A DNA stretch of 64,000 nucleotides from Litomosoides sigmodontis. Its lineage: Eukaryota > Nematoda > Chromadorea > Rhabditida > Onchocercidae. The notes under the pieces are model-generated. The model worked only from the letters and a program-made list of their open reading frames with translations, searched no databases and had not been told where the DNA came from. The position numbers were made by a program, and so were the translations under genes. How positions within the stretch are numbered: the stretch's first letter is position 1; each line of letters begins with the position of its first letter. Below, in pieces: positions 26,490-40,239 of the stretch. The stretch is from positions 2,316,001 through 2,380,000 of the forward strand of contig OY718805.1 in assembly GCA_963070105.1 (NCBI GenBank). The letters are read 5' to 3'.

Positions 26490-27310
26490 CAAAAATTTTA
26501 ATGAAACAGAACAGAATAGAATGGAGTAGAATAGAATGAAATAATATATTATTTTAGTAGTTAAAAAAAAAAAAAACGAACGACAGTAACAATGTCAATG
26601 ACAGCAAAATGCCAATGATCGAAATGTATAATTTGATGATTATTGGACAATTTTAATGGGCTCCACAAATGCTCCGACCATCCCTCCCTCTCATCCCTTC
26701 CGTCTCCTCCTCCTCCTCCTCCTCCTCGGAAAAGCAATAAACCCGGATATTTCGGTGCCTGAATGTCTTGTTAAACAACTGGTAGTGATATTAATTTTCC
26801 TCTAAACCGGTTTTCACTTAAAATAATTACCATTTTTTTTTTGCTCGCATTTTGAGCTAAAAAGTAAAAATGCAAAGCTTTTCTAAATTAACTAATAATT
26901 AGCAGGGAAAAAAATTTCACTTTTTCGTTTATTTAAAAAAAAAAAAAGCGAAATGTTTGCAACAACAATTATGTGAATTGAATGAAATTGACCCGATTGG
27001 AAGAAAGATTAAAAGCGCAAAATGAAAAAAAAAAATTGGCGGAAATGTACGAGCAAATGGACAACTGAATGGATGAATAGCGTGAAAGGAAAAAAAAAAG
27101 GACAGGAAAGGAATGAAGTTGTGAGGTGTGGAAATTTTCATCACACATGCAACATTTTATGAATTTCCATTTTTTTTTTCATTTCATTTCAAACATGTGA
27201 ATTGTGTGAAATTGTGAACATTTATTTCGATGAAAAAGAACGGCGAAGGAGAAAAGGAATGGGAAATTTTTCTCTTTTCTTTTTTCCATTCTTTAATACA
27301 ATCAAAGTAC

Positions 27311-27311
<1 letters not shown>

Positions 27312-27385
<74 letters not shown>
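27312..27385. repeat. (TG)n microsatellite
   Basis: About 37 TG units, uninterrupted until a final GCGTGG. Confidence 0.96.
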
Positions 27386-27389
<4 letters not shown>

Positions 27390-30285
27390 GATTTCTGTTA
27401 AATAATATAAAATTTAATTATTCGTTTTAAGCAATTGAAATGAAAAATATGTGAGGAGAGAGACATTGTGAAGTAGCGAACAGAGAGAGGGAGGGAGCGA
27501 GAGATGATGATGATGAATAATGTTGGAAAATACGGAAAAATATGGAATGCAAACACGACAAATACCTTATTAATTAATTGATAGAGAGAGGGTTATATCA
27601 AAATGAATCTTTTAAATTACATTTGTCTACCTCGTCACTTGCCATCTATGTTAGACGCAAATTGAGCTAGCACTGAAAACAATTAAAAAATAGCGATAAT
27701 AGCTAGAAACAATGAAAAAGAAAACATTTACAGGACAATATTCGCCAAAGTTAGATACTGTAGCTTTGCTCTTGTAGCACTTAATCACTACGGTAGATTC
27801 GCTCATCAACGGCTGCTATCATTGTAGCACACCGTATTGGTTGTAAGGCACAACGATAATAAAAATGTCAATAATTCAAGTGGGAAGTGTTCGTATGAAT
27901 GATTGTTGCGCTGATTAGATCAATAAATCTTCACCGTTTATCTTTCTAACATTTATCATACTGTGACTGCAAGAGATAAGTACTTTGATATTTTCATATT
28001 TTTTAACGAAATATTACGAAAAATACAACTTAAAACGCATTTTTTGTCAGTTAAACAATTAAAAGTGAATTTTGTTTTAAGTATGTTATGAACATTGAAA
28101 TTGGAAAAAAACCGAATAATTTATTGTGTTCGTTCCATTTATTTTGCTGCTTTTGCTCATTTTCTTCATTTAAAACTTTGAAGGTTAGAGATGAAAGAGC
28201 TTTTTCTTTGCTTTCTCAACAAAATTCCAAATTAAACTGTCGAAAAAAAGGAAGAAAAAGAAGGAAAAAAGAGAGTATCATTAAGTTATCATTTAATTCA
28301 TTTATGCTACAACTAAATTCTTTTTCAGATAAAAAAAACAGGCATTAACTTACTGTTATAAATTATTACTGTAGGTGTCTTGGAAATTTTCAATTGAATT
28401 TTCATGCTAATGATGACTAGGTACTGTCTAGGTTGATCTTTTGTAATGAATCGATTAATTCTGTTAGTGAATTGTTGTTCTAGTGGAGAAAAGAGTTAGT
28501 TATCAGTGATTATTGCTATCACTAAATGTATCCCAAATGATTTCACATCATCACAAATCATAAATCACTTCTTTCACTCTTTCCACTCTCTCTCTCTCTC
28601 TCTCTCTCATCCTACGGTATCAGCCAACAGGTCAACAACACTTCATTTTAATGTTTGAATTGATCAGAAATCTTATTTCAACAACATCCCTTAAGATACA
28701 TGCAGAATATACGTAATGAATTTCCATGAAACTTCTTAGTGTCCATATTTATTTGCTAATTAATTACTTACTCCACTAATACTACTTAACAATGCAAATT
28801 AATTAAAATTCATTTCTATCCATAGCTACAACAACTAGAACAGTAAAAAAAAATTATTGCTAAAACTTTGATGCATATTTTAACAAACAAATAAGATGGT
28901 GAAAGTTACTACAATTGATTACTATCTCATAATCATAACTCTAATAATTAAAACTTATCTACACGAAGTTAAAAATAATTTATTTTTAGAACGAAATGAT
29001 GCAATTTACCAAATGTAAAATTGCAATTCATGAGGAGCTCCTTGAAGTTACGATGAAAGACTAACTTCACTGTGAATATTTTAAAATGAAACAAAGTAAA
29101 TGCGATAGGAATAGTTTTGTTTGGCGTCAGCGAGGATTGTCTGGTGAAAGCAGGTGCGTGGGTTATTTAAATTAGAATGAAAGACGTATCATTCATTCAA
29201 ATACAAATGCATTAATTACATTCATTGTTGTGTCCGTTGATTTTGCTACCTTACAACGCCTACCAGCGCAGTAGTTGTTGAGGAAAAAAAAAAGAATTTT
29301 TTTTTTCCTTTTTGTTCGCACCTCCAACGATTCAGTTAGCGCTCCCTCTTCAAACCGATGAAAAGAAGAATTATTTCCTTTTTTTTTTCGCATTTACTTC
29401 ACTATTATAAATGTGAAATTTAATCAGAATTGCTCAATTATTTTTTTTTTAAGATAATTAAGCTAAAGAAATTCAATTTGACATTTGCTCTGCGAATCAT
29501 TAAACTGTTTGTAAAATAAATATTTTATTAGAAAAAAATTTCGTGAAAAAATTTCAACCTAAAAATAAAATAATAGTTTAAAAAATTTCACGCATCTATA
29601 GCTTAATTTCTTCAAATTTTTGCAATCATTGAATTAAAAATTAATTCACAAATGAGATTGAAACGAAATTGCAATGTAATTCCGATGATAATATTTTCAC
29701 AATTTAAATCGTAAAAGTGATGTTTCTTTTAAAATTTCTCATTTTTCACCTGCATAACTGTGAAACATTGGCCGAAAAGCTAGCGTATAACAAGTTGATC
29801 ACGTACGTTACACATTACGCACCAAATGCTCAGTGTTTGTCAACAAAAAGAAAAAAAAAACCTCAGAAACAAAACAAATAAACAACCCATTCACACCTCT
29901 TTTTTTTGCCTCTCTAAACGCTTCATTTAATTTCAATTTCATTTCTACAAACATCAACAACCAATTAGGTCAACTTTTATCGAATCGTTACAGTTTGTAA
30001 CAATGTGAAAAGAAACGATCGCTTCGAAATGAGACACGAGCGCTGTAAAAAATTAGAATTTGACATAATTTCCTTTAGCAAAAAAAAAATCTGAAATCTG
30101 TCAATTGCTTATTCAATTTCATTTTCTACTTTTGCATTAAGTAAAAATTAGGACTTTCCTAAAACGATTGCTTTGTTGATTTTTGCAATCTACCTGTTTC
30201 ACTGATTCAATAATCGACAATTCACCACTATGAAGTAAACTGATCACTGACCGATACCACCGAAGATAAGGTACTTCGAATGATG

Positions 30286-30392
30286 GACTACAACATATAA
30301 GCAATCGAATTAGACTACATTCGATTGAGTTAGACTCATCGAGTTAGACTACACAAGATATAAGCAATCGAGTTAGACTACAGACTACACTC
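30286..30392 (+). repeat. Degenerate tandem repeat around TATAAGCAATCGARTTAGAC
   Basis: Copies of CAATCGAATTAGACTACA and CGAGTTAGACTACA recur four to five times with partial deletions (30286-30392). There is no coding frame through it. Confidence 0.8.
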
Positions 30393-33300
30393 AAACTTAC
30401 AGGATAAGTGAGTTATATACATAAAAAAAAAACAGAGCTTAGAAGGAGAAGCTGGGTGATGCTGAAAAATATTAACATTCAATGATTAAGCAGTAATCGT
30501 CAATTTAACCATTAAATTCGAAATTTCAATTGTTAAATTTAAAAAATGTTTTTTCACAAAGAGAATTTTGTTATAATAAAATGAATTAAATTTTGCATTT
30601 GCTTTCTAGGGGATTTCAAGAATAATTTAAATACCGCTGTTGGTTTAGCTTCCACATCCACTTAACATTTGTTGATGTAACTTATTGGAATTTAACTTGC
30701 TTTCAATGTATGACATTTCAACTCAACTTTATTTTCTATTAAATTTTAAAGAATTTAAAAAAATTTTTGGTGGTAAAAAAGTTTTTAGAAAAATGTTACC
30801 AAATCATACCACTTACACTTTCAGTGCTAATTTAACCTAATTCAAGAGCACACACTAGCAGGTTTAATCATTAAATCTATCCCTTTTTTTCCATTTCCAG
30901 GAATTCTTTTATATCCTACAAAAGTCATACTGTAAATTTTCGTTCAAAGAATGAATTTTTTCCAAGACTATCAAAAGATTATTAGTATTCTAATTTTAGG
31001 AGAGAAAAAATTTTTCTAAAGTTACAAAAATATGTTCTTTAACTTATCGCTCTTTTATTTCTCTCTTTCTCCTCCCTTTCACCTCTCTCTTATTCTCTAC
31101 GAACCATTCCATATATCAATTAAAAAATCATTTTGGTAATTTTAATTCTAAAAATGCAATAAATTCTGCAGAAAACGAAATAAAGCTGTTGTTTTCTGTG
31201 GGAACGATACCGACTTTTTTTTCAAAAACATTCCGACAGAAATTGTTGAAATTTCCTTAATTTACATTTTTAATTGCATCTCTATCCATATAATTCGCTA
31301 AATGTGATTCGTAAATTAATTATTACTCATTTTACATGTCAATTTCAGTTACACAATTTGCTATCAACAAGTGACTTCAGGAAATTGCAAATCGCACAAA
31401 AACCAAAATTTTGTCAAGGAAGTGAACTAGTGTTAGGGCAAATTGGTAATTAAATAATTTAAAGAAAACGCAAAATACTAGAATAATTTTTTTTTCTTAT
31501 AAAAGGGGAAATTTTATTTTCTTATAAACAGGAGAAATCATCGTTAGGTGCGTCAAAATGCAAGTTATACCACGTAAAAAATATATTACGTCATTAGAGG
31601 AAAGTAAGAATGCTTTAGAAGTCTTTCAATTGCAAGAAAATTTTGTTTCACGTACCTAAATTAGGGCACTCACGTATTCCTCCAGATATTTTTCAGTTCC
31701 CTAAACACATTTCAACTGCCAACTGATCACTTAAATAACAAGTTGGACGTGGCGAAATGAGGGAATGAAGATGAAGCAAAACCTATTAGCTAGAATAAGT
31801 CAAAATCTTATTTTCATTTTCTTTTTTTTGCAACCCACAATGTTATCACATATCGGTAGTGCACAGAATGATGCACGTAAGAAATTATCTTAAACCATTA
31901 AATTTCTAAATTGGAATTTTTACATTTAATTAAATAGTGCCGAAATCATATAAACGAGCATTCATTCTATTCCACTTCCAACAATGAAGAGAGGAGATAA
32001 TTGCAAGGATTCAGGAAAAAATTATCCTAACTTTCCCATTCAAATATTCTTGTATTTTTAATATCGAATTGCATAAAAGTTCCAATTAATAGTTAGTTCA
32101 CAAAACCATTTAGTATTTCATTCCGTTAGCTTATGCAAACGGAAAAAATACAATAATTAATTTGCTAATGTCAACAAGATGTGACTTCTGGCACACTGAA
32201 GATGATATCGTACGCTTCACCACTTGCAATTTATCACTTTTAGGTGCCGAAACTGAGGAGGTGAGGTAAGCAGGTGAGGAAGAGCATAAATCATACCGAT
32301 TTCCAATCCGTTATCTCTTCTACCGTAAGCAAAATGAAAGTGAAACGTTATTTTCACATTAATGATATTTAACTCGCAACATTTTTCATTGTTGACATTT
32401 TGCGCCGAGCTATTTTGCGCTTAGTGTTTCAATCAAACCCACTCATTCTATCAATTTTCGATTACAGAATGAAAAAAAGAGAAATGAGGAAGAAACAAAA
32501 AAGAAAACAAGAATCGAAAAATTGATAAAAGTTGAACAGTTCAAAAAAAAATTAGTATGGTTAAGCTTAAAATTGTTTTGAAAAATGCAAAAATAAATAA
32601 ATGTTCAATTTATTTTCAATTCAATATCTTATTGAAGTGAATTACATTTGCATTTTATGCTGCATAATAATACCTTCTTCTCTCTCGCATCAATTCTTTT
32701 TCCCTCTCTCTCCTCTCCTTCTTTCTCCTCTTCTCTTATTTAATAAGAGAAATATCTTACGAAACAAGGTTGCAGTTATGAATGAATGATTGACTGACTA
32801 ATTATTTTTGAGTAAAAAATTAAAAATAAATTTAGAAAAAAAATGAAATGAACAAATACTGCGAAAAAGAGGAAATTATTTTTCATCTGTAAAAGATTTC
32901 GATATAAATTACCACTTAAAACAATAGGCTTAGGCGCTCTTTTCGTTTTCCATTTGTCAACCAAATGCAATTTGAATTGCTTAAGAAGGAGAAAGGAAGG
33001 AAGGAAAGATGAAATATTGACTTTTTTGAATAAATAATTTTTCAAAAAAAATTTTTTCTTCAGTTTTTAGAAAATTTTGATCCTTATAATTTTTTTTTGC
33101 AATTTTTATAGTTTTTTTCGTGTGGATAATATGCAAAAATAATCATAAACATCCCGGATTGATCAAAGATGATTTTTTTTTTGAATTCTGATACCTATAA
33201 TTTAAATTGCTGAGGCATCTTGTAAATTAAGCGAAAAACGATTGAACTGAAGTAAAAAAAAAATATATTCAATAATTACTATAAAACTCTCGCAGAGATT

Positions 33301-36077
33301 TCGAATTTTGCATATTTAATAAATTTAAATTTTCGATGCTTAATAGATACTATTATCAAATTTTGATAATAAATTATGGCGAAACTGTGCTGGCAATAGC
33401 AGAAAATCCAAATGCCATGAATTTGCATAAGAGATATGTTTCAACAATGCATCAATTATCAGTAGTAGTAGCAGTAATTGATTTTGAAAAATTCAATGAA
33501 GCCAAATTTTGAATTCTCTAGTTTACTAATTAACAGTGACAAGAGTAGGAAGGGGAAGTGAGTGGTGGGTATCAGATGGCGAAGACTATTGCTGATCGTT
33601 CGTTTTATCGTACAGAGCTGGATGGGATCACTTCGGTAACTGTTATTGTACGACAAAGGCAGGTTCTTTGACACATACACACACACACACCTCTTTCTTT
33701 CTTTTTAAATTTTCCTATAATTTATTTTTAAAAAAGAAAGCGAAGAGATGTGAAAGAATTGGAAAACAAGAAGGAATGGAATGAACTAATTTTGAAATTT
33801 CGAAAATAACTGTAATATTTTAATTCATTACTTCTAGCACTAAAAAAAATTGCAAAAGTTTTTGCTCGAAAATTGAGAGAAATGTGAAAAAAAAAACAAA
33901 ATAAGGACAGACATTTCACACTTCTAATTGAAATGAAATGAATTGAAAAGAAAATTGAAATGATAATCAACAGGGTAATAGGAGTGGAAGAAGTGGGAGA
34001 AAATTCCGGGGGAAAACGATGATCATTTAACGATTTGACAATCTCAGAGTGATAATTTTTGCCATCGCATAAATAATAATTTAAATCAAAATGGCTGGAA
34101 ATCACATTTCGAACTGAGCTGCCGGAGGATAAACGTTATCTTCTAATATTAGCCGAAATTTCCGCCACTTCAAACAAAACAATTATCTTTGCCCTTCCTG
34201 TTTGTTAATTCCAAGAAAATTAAGCTTTCAAATTTTTAGTGAAGCCAAAAATTGGATATGTATCATTGCCCTAAAAGATTAACGATGAACAGATGCTCAC
34301 ACACTCACTTAAATCACTGTAATTAGCATGTTGTTGAATCTGAGGAAGTAAGTGACGCAACTTTTTATGCCAATGTTTTCATTGTCCTTTATTTTTTCAC
34401 TTTCATTGATTTCCTTAATTTTTAGTTGTATCAGCTAAGCTCAGCCGGTCAACGGGTTTAGCTCAACGATCCGGTCACTCAGTCGGTCAAACGTTGATCA
34501 TTTAATCACATGCTAAAATCAACCATATGCTCATATCCCTGACTTATCATCGATCGCCGTTCAACAAACTCTCCTATCTTATATGTCTTTTGATTGAAAT
34601 TTCTTTTCCAAATGCATTTATTTAAAATTTCAAAAAAAAAAATTCACTTTTTTTTTGCTAATTGTCTATAACTAACAATTAGCAATGCATAGCATTATTT
34701 GGTTGACATGAAGAAAATGAGCGCAGTAAAATTTATGCAATCGATCACATTTCAAAAATCACTCACATTTTCAAACGTCATAGAGTGAAATTCTCTTGCA
34801 GTGATAAGACAGGCGCAAAGCGGAGTAGCATTACTTAACCTGTATATTGCATGAGAGTTGTAAAAATTTCAATGAAAATTGAAACAGTGCTAAAACGGCT
34901 AATTTCCCAGCTCAATTTCATCACATTGAATGCTCACCGGAAATACTGACGACATATGTAAATTGTAAAATTGTAGAAATAAATTGTAGGAAATATGCAA
35001 ATTGTAGAAAAACAATCTAAAGCAATCAGGACATATCAAATATCAGAGCTAATCATTTTTTCACTCGCTTAATTTCATTTCTTTTTGACGAATGAGTAAT
35101 TTCTAGCTTGAAGTGTAGCGACTAATATTTTACATGGCAAAGTGGATTTATTTTATTGGTAGAAAGATGCGACTAAAATTTACATCCCTCAATTATCAAA
35201 ACGGTATGATCGCTTCAAATTTTTTACGACTCTTGGAATTCTTTTTTAAAAAAAAAAAAAAGAAGTACTAAGAAAGAAATATATAATTTTTGAAGATTAA
35301 AAAATCAAAATGATGGCTTGCGAGGAGAATGTACACACAGAAAGAAGCAATAATTCTATAATTTCACTAAAATTTCATGCGGCATCTTTGCATCTTCAAA
35401 AATTCATTAACGCCGTTGAATTTATCTGTTTGATGGCTCTCATATGACCAAATATATCAGAAATAAATAAATAAATAAAATCCATCGCTTCTTTAAATTT
35501 AATTTATAGAAAATTGTTTTCAATGAGACTTTACCACACAGATTTCGAATACACACACACACACACACACACATACATTGTGATTGTGAATAGTACTATC
35601 AGTTCAAATTACTATCAATTCGGGCTGAATTCAGGGTTGTCAGAAAGATTCGTTTTAAAACACCGCTCTATTTGACTGCAATTAACAACCGGAAAAATTA
35701 ATTATTAAATTGATCTTAAGCATAATAGTCCTATCAAAAAGCATCCATGCAAAACTATGCTTTCAATTTTATTTGAAATTTGTTGCCCTTTTAACACTTT
35801 ATGCTCATAATTTCAAATCACAAATTTTAAAATTCATTAAAATAATAATTTGAAATTAGAATCAATAACATGCAAATTTTCTCAAAATTTTTCTTCTCTA
35901 AAACAAAAATTTAAAATTTTTCAAATTTTCCAATGAAAACGCACTAATGCGCGCTGCTAAACTGCTGTCAATATCATTGCAATCAGCTGATAGGAAAAAG
36001 AAAAGCGCAAATTTAATTTTTTACTAAATAATTAACTGAGCGCAAATGGACAATTCAACAATTCAATTATGTGACAG

Positions 36078-36214
36078 ATAGAGATAATCGATGCAGCGGA
36101 GAGGTAAAGAAAAGGAACCGAGAAAGGATTGAATTGTCCGAGAAAGGTCTGACCTGCTACACGCTCAACCTGAAGTGCTGCTGCATCACAAATCAGACAG
36201 TTACAATCATTAAA
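36078..36214 (+). CDS. Candidate cysteine-containing exon, unrecognised (weak)
   Basis: Bounded by acceptor ATTATGTGACAG and donor GTAATC. The open frame of 45 codons (phase 1 in, phase 0 out) contains GEVKKRNRERIELSEKGLTC followed by a CYTLNLKCCC cluster. G+C is clearly above the flanks, and codons such as CTC AAC CTG AAG TGC look coding-like. No partner exon joins in phase and I recognise no family. Confidence 0.25.
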
Positions 36215-36401
36215 GTAATCTTTCTGGCGCCACTAAACGTTGCACTCTTTTTCCATCTCTAATTTTGTATTTAATTTAAATAAATATAAAAATTTCTATT
36301 TTGAAATAAAATCAAAAAAAAATTTCTTAAAAAAAAATTTTCTTATATATTTTTTATGGCACTGCTAGCAGCAATTTGAGATATCATCAAAAGACACTGA
36401 C

Positions 36402-36463
36402 GCAAAAAATATATGCATACGTGAGAATTACGTATGCAAAAAATATGTGCGTACGTGAGAATA
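36402..36463 (+). repeat. Two-copy tandem repeat, about 32 bp
   Basis: The unit GCAAAAAATATATGCATACG followed by TGAGAATTACGTAT is repeated once with substitutions (TATATGCATACG against TATGTGCGTACG). Non-coding. Confidence 0.8.
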
Positions 36464-37615
36464 CCTGCTGAATGCCGCTATCGGAAGATTTTCCAAGTTT
36501 AATTATTAATAATTTCAATTGGTGCATTATTCAGTGAACTGTTGCAGTGATAATAGTGATAATTTCGTCAGCTACTTTTAGCTACATGCAAATAAATTAC
36601 ATAAAAAATTGTAAAATTTCCTAGTTTTTTTTTCAAACAAAAAAAAAATTATTTTCAAAATCTTGAACTCTTCGAAAACAAGAAAATTCGTGTCATTTCT
36701 CGCTAACAAAGATGCAAGGGATTGCTTGGCTTTTAGAGAAGATGGTTTTTTTTTTGGTGTTTAAACTCACTCCAATTTGAGCTTTATTTTAAATCACGGA
36801 GGAATTTAAAAAGTTTTAGAAACTTTCACGACAACTGCTTTCCGTATGTTTTACTAATATTAATCCTCGTTCTTCGACTAATTCAAATTTACAAACTGAA
36901 AAAAAGAGAGGCCAATCAATCGATTCGTGCACTCAATGATGCCATCGATAATTCGTTTTTTTTGAAATATAAAATTTCAAAATGGCTGAAAAGAAACATT
37001 TGTAAAATTACTAAAAATTAACACGAAGGGAAATGAGTGAAATTTAAAGCCGAAAAGGAACGAAAAAGGAAGAAAACAAAAAATTAAAAAAAAAAACAAC
37101 AAAAAACAATCGTTTCACAAACCAAATAAAAAGTACGGTTAAAGGTAAATTTAATAAAGAAGCGAATTTCATCGTTAATAGTAGAATTACCGTATATCAA
37201 AGATGAAAATTCAGCGAGAAACAGAGAGAGAGAAAAAGAGAGAGAGAAATAATTATGCAAAAGAATAAGGTATGTGTGTAACAAGTGAAACAAATTAGGA
37301 GATTTGAGGACAATTTCTGATCACTGAAATACTGATTGCAATGCAGCAATGACGATCATGGTGAGGTAGAGTGAGGAGGAGGAGGTGGAGGTGGACAAGG
37401 TCATTTAGGTTGTAAAAAAAAAGTTATTTCCTTCCAATATGAGTTTATTAGGATGCCAGGTGAAAAGGCTAATTCAAATAAAAGTTTTCCACTCATCATG
37501 CTCATAACCGTGATAATGATGACGACATTTTGCTAAAACTAGCAAATAACAGCATAGCAAGAGATAATGGTATAAAAAGAATTTAATGTTTCAGTGAAAT
37601 TTGCTATCGGTTCTT

Positions 37616-37616
<1 letters not shown>

Positions 37617-37651
<35 letters not shown>
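37617..37651. repeat. (GA)n microsatellite
   Basis: About 17 GA units followed by a G-rich tail. Confidence 0.95.
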
Positions 37652-37655
<4 letters not shown>

Positions 37656-37827
37656 GGTGGAAGAGGAATGCTCTGATAAAACGAAGTGAGAGATAAGGGA
37701 AAAGAGCAGAAGTTACGTTGGGAAAGATTGTTGCTTCATGGATGTTTACCGAAAAATTAGGGCGCAAAAAGACTTCACTCCTCATTAACCTTTAACTTTC
37801 CGCACCAATACACAAACAAATTACCAT

Positions 37828-38111
37828 TCAGCTAGGACCAACTACTGTGCACTTAGGAAAGAGGTTGTCTGCCTGAAATCGGTAAACAGTAGCTTTGCGG
37901 CTAATATGAAAAGAGGGTATGTTGAATGCTAGAATTTCTCTTCTTACGACTTCATCATCACTAGTAGACCGTGTATGAGTAGTAATTTCCGTTTCCGGAA
38001 ACAGCCTTAACGATTTATCGCATTTATTTTCCTTTTTTTCTTTAAAATTCAAAATTATTGCTTTTTTAAAATGTTTGAATATGCAAGTGAAGAAGGAGTT
38101 CAAAAAGAGCA
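37828..38111 (-). CDS. Candidate 3'-terminal exon, unrecognised protein (weak to moderate)
   Basis: A good acceptor (CTTTATTTTCAG) opens 93 codons before TGA. The frame (2-nt lead) includes KCDKSLRLFPETEITTHTRS, then STSDDEVVRREILAFNIP and a C-terminal part ending KCTVVGPS. Wobble G+C is about 32%, as in the confirmed helicase gene, and the amino-acid mix is not low-complexity. No domain is recognised and no upstream exon was identified; an open frame at 38482-38703 on the same strand, containing SLPRHCRDKTGLNKCIRRTT, is one possibility. On the opposite strand 37832-37881 is also flanked by good splice sites (TTCAG and GTAAAC), so the strand is not certain. Confidence 0.33.
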
Positions 38112-40239
38112 CTGAAAATAAAGCCTAGCATTTCAAGTGCAAAAATTAGCTCTCCAGCAATCTGATTTTTAAAAAGCAAGGAAATACTCTATTAAAGCCT
38201 TTCAATCTCTTTTTGAGATGCTGTAGCATTCCTAAAATGCTTTCAATAGAGGTATGGAAAATTTATGGGCGCCTTAAAGATTGAAAAAAATATTTTGATG
38301 TTTTCAATGGACAATTTAAATTGTGAGAAATAAACAGTTCGTTAACTGTTCGTTCTAATTTTTTCCATTTTTTTTTCCTTTTTCGTTTGAAATTGATAGG
38401 TGAAAAAGAAAAAAATCCAATTACATCATTCTTCAGTATCGCTAAGGTTTTTTCTTTAACTAATCATACATAGTACATAATTTAATTAAGATTATAAAAT
38501 CGAGTAAAAACTAAAATTAAATAAATGAAAATTTCAGTGCGATGGAATAGGAGAGATGAGCGTGAAGTTTCCTTGTAGCAGTCTAACAACAATGTGGTAA
38601 GTTCATTGGTTAGTTGAAAATAGTTGAAAAAAAAAGTTGTTCGTCGAATACATTTATTTAAACCAGTTTTGTCACGGCAATGACGTGGAAGCGAACGGTT
38701 CACTTTCAGAGCAGTAAAATTTAATTAGCAACAACAAGTTAGTTGCCTTCGTTCTCAAATTCGTAACCAAATATCTCGGTGACTCGAAATGAATTAATAT
38801 TCGAAAGTCTGAGATAGCAGCTTAGTGATTGGAAATTGAATTCATCACAATTAGCTATTATATGGGAACTGAATTATTATTGACAACGTAAATATTTGAA
38901 GTTGCTGTAGCAAAATTGAAGTAGCAAAAAATTTAGCAGAATACTATTGACATTTTAAGTACTAACTGATGCTAAAATTTTCCACTATTAGGATTTTATT
39001 TTCGAATGTAACAAAAACTTTACGAAAATTTCCTTTTTAACTCAGGAATTTTTTGTTACTTATAACTGAATTATTTTTTCAAAAATTAATTTATAACTTT
39101 TTATCGAAAAAAACTTTTCTTCTAACTAAATATGGAAAGATTTGCTATTTCAGTCATTTAGAAAATTGTAGGAAAATCGTTGAAATTGTTTGATGGAGTA
39201 AAATCGATCGGAAGTTTACACGTAGCAATATTTCATGGATGATGGATTGGAAGGTGCAATTATAAAATGATTAATGTAAATAAAGAGAGGGAAAGAAAGT
39301 GGTAATCAAATATGAAATCAGTGACATATTTTATGATCCTACTTCATCACAACCACTAGCACATAGTTCGATATCAAATTCTCACTGCTATCGTTTCATT
39401 TCCTAAATCCAAATTCAAATCTTAGAAATTGGTAGATTAGTGAATTGCCTCAAAAACGACAGAAGAGAATGGTGAATTATGAAATTTATCGAACAATGAT
39501 AATTTTATCATTTGCAATTATTCAGTCATAAGAAAAGCGATATTGGAAACACTTGCTTGCTAATGAATGGTTAAAAATTTTTAATTTTAATTGTTGCAGC
39601 GATAGTGAAAGTGGGAGAAATGAATGAGTTATGATGTTTGGTTTATTTCTAAAATTTGTGGCTAAGCGTTAATGAAAGCATGCACAGGCAGAACGTGTAA
39701 CTAACAAGAATAAAAGAAAACATTTTCAAAGAACAAAATTTAATAATTTTTTTTTTGCAGTAAAGTTGCTTCTTCCAAAATTGCAAACGTTGATGTGAAA
39801 ATTTGTGAAAATTTTAAAGAAATACAGCTATTTATGCTAAATTATTTTCACATTTGCTTATGAACCTTTCCCAAGCGCTACTACTTCAACTTCCTACCAC
39901 ATTTCATCACTTACGCTTAGCGAATGTAACCAAGTAAAAGAAGGATGAAAATGATTTTACTAATTTTATTTAGCTAATTTACCTAAATGAAACTAAATTA
40001 GCTCAGATTGCAAAATGAGATTTCGGTGGAATATGTGATAGTATCCTAACAAATCTGTCTAACAGCTCCGCTGTTATCTGTTACTTTTAAGGTGACACTT
40101 CCGGAGGTGCTCTGTACACATCTCAGAGTACTTCGTTTTTTTTTAACAAAGTAATAACTTTAATTTTCATTTCATCCTTTCATCTCACCTTTCTTCCCTC
40201 CGAAAGATTTCACATCAATTATCGCTCTGACAAATCGAT

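Larger units (their letters stand above)
13740..36050. other. Long AT-rich stretch upstream of the latrophilin-like gene, no assembled gene
   Basis: About 22 kb of mostly low-complexity AT-rich sequence. Apart from the microsatellites, minisatellites, palindrome and weak open frames listed separately, I find no run of exons with consistent phase, no recognisable protein motif and no RNA gene. It may hold promoter and upstream control elements of the minus-strand latrophilin-like gene, or very long introns. Confidence 0.5.

Noticed and set aside
26640..26760. Gly-rich open frame over (TCC)n near 26.7 kb on the minus strand
   Set aside because: The frame is created by the trinucleotide repeat; the flanks are not coding-like.
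33728..34105. 125-codon minus-strand frame
   Set aside because: The amino-acid mix is dominated by Phe/Ser/Ile from AT-rich DNA, there are no motifs, and wobble shows no gene-like pattern.
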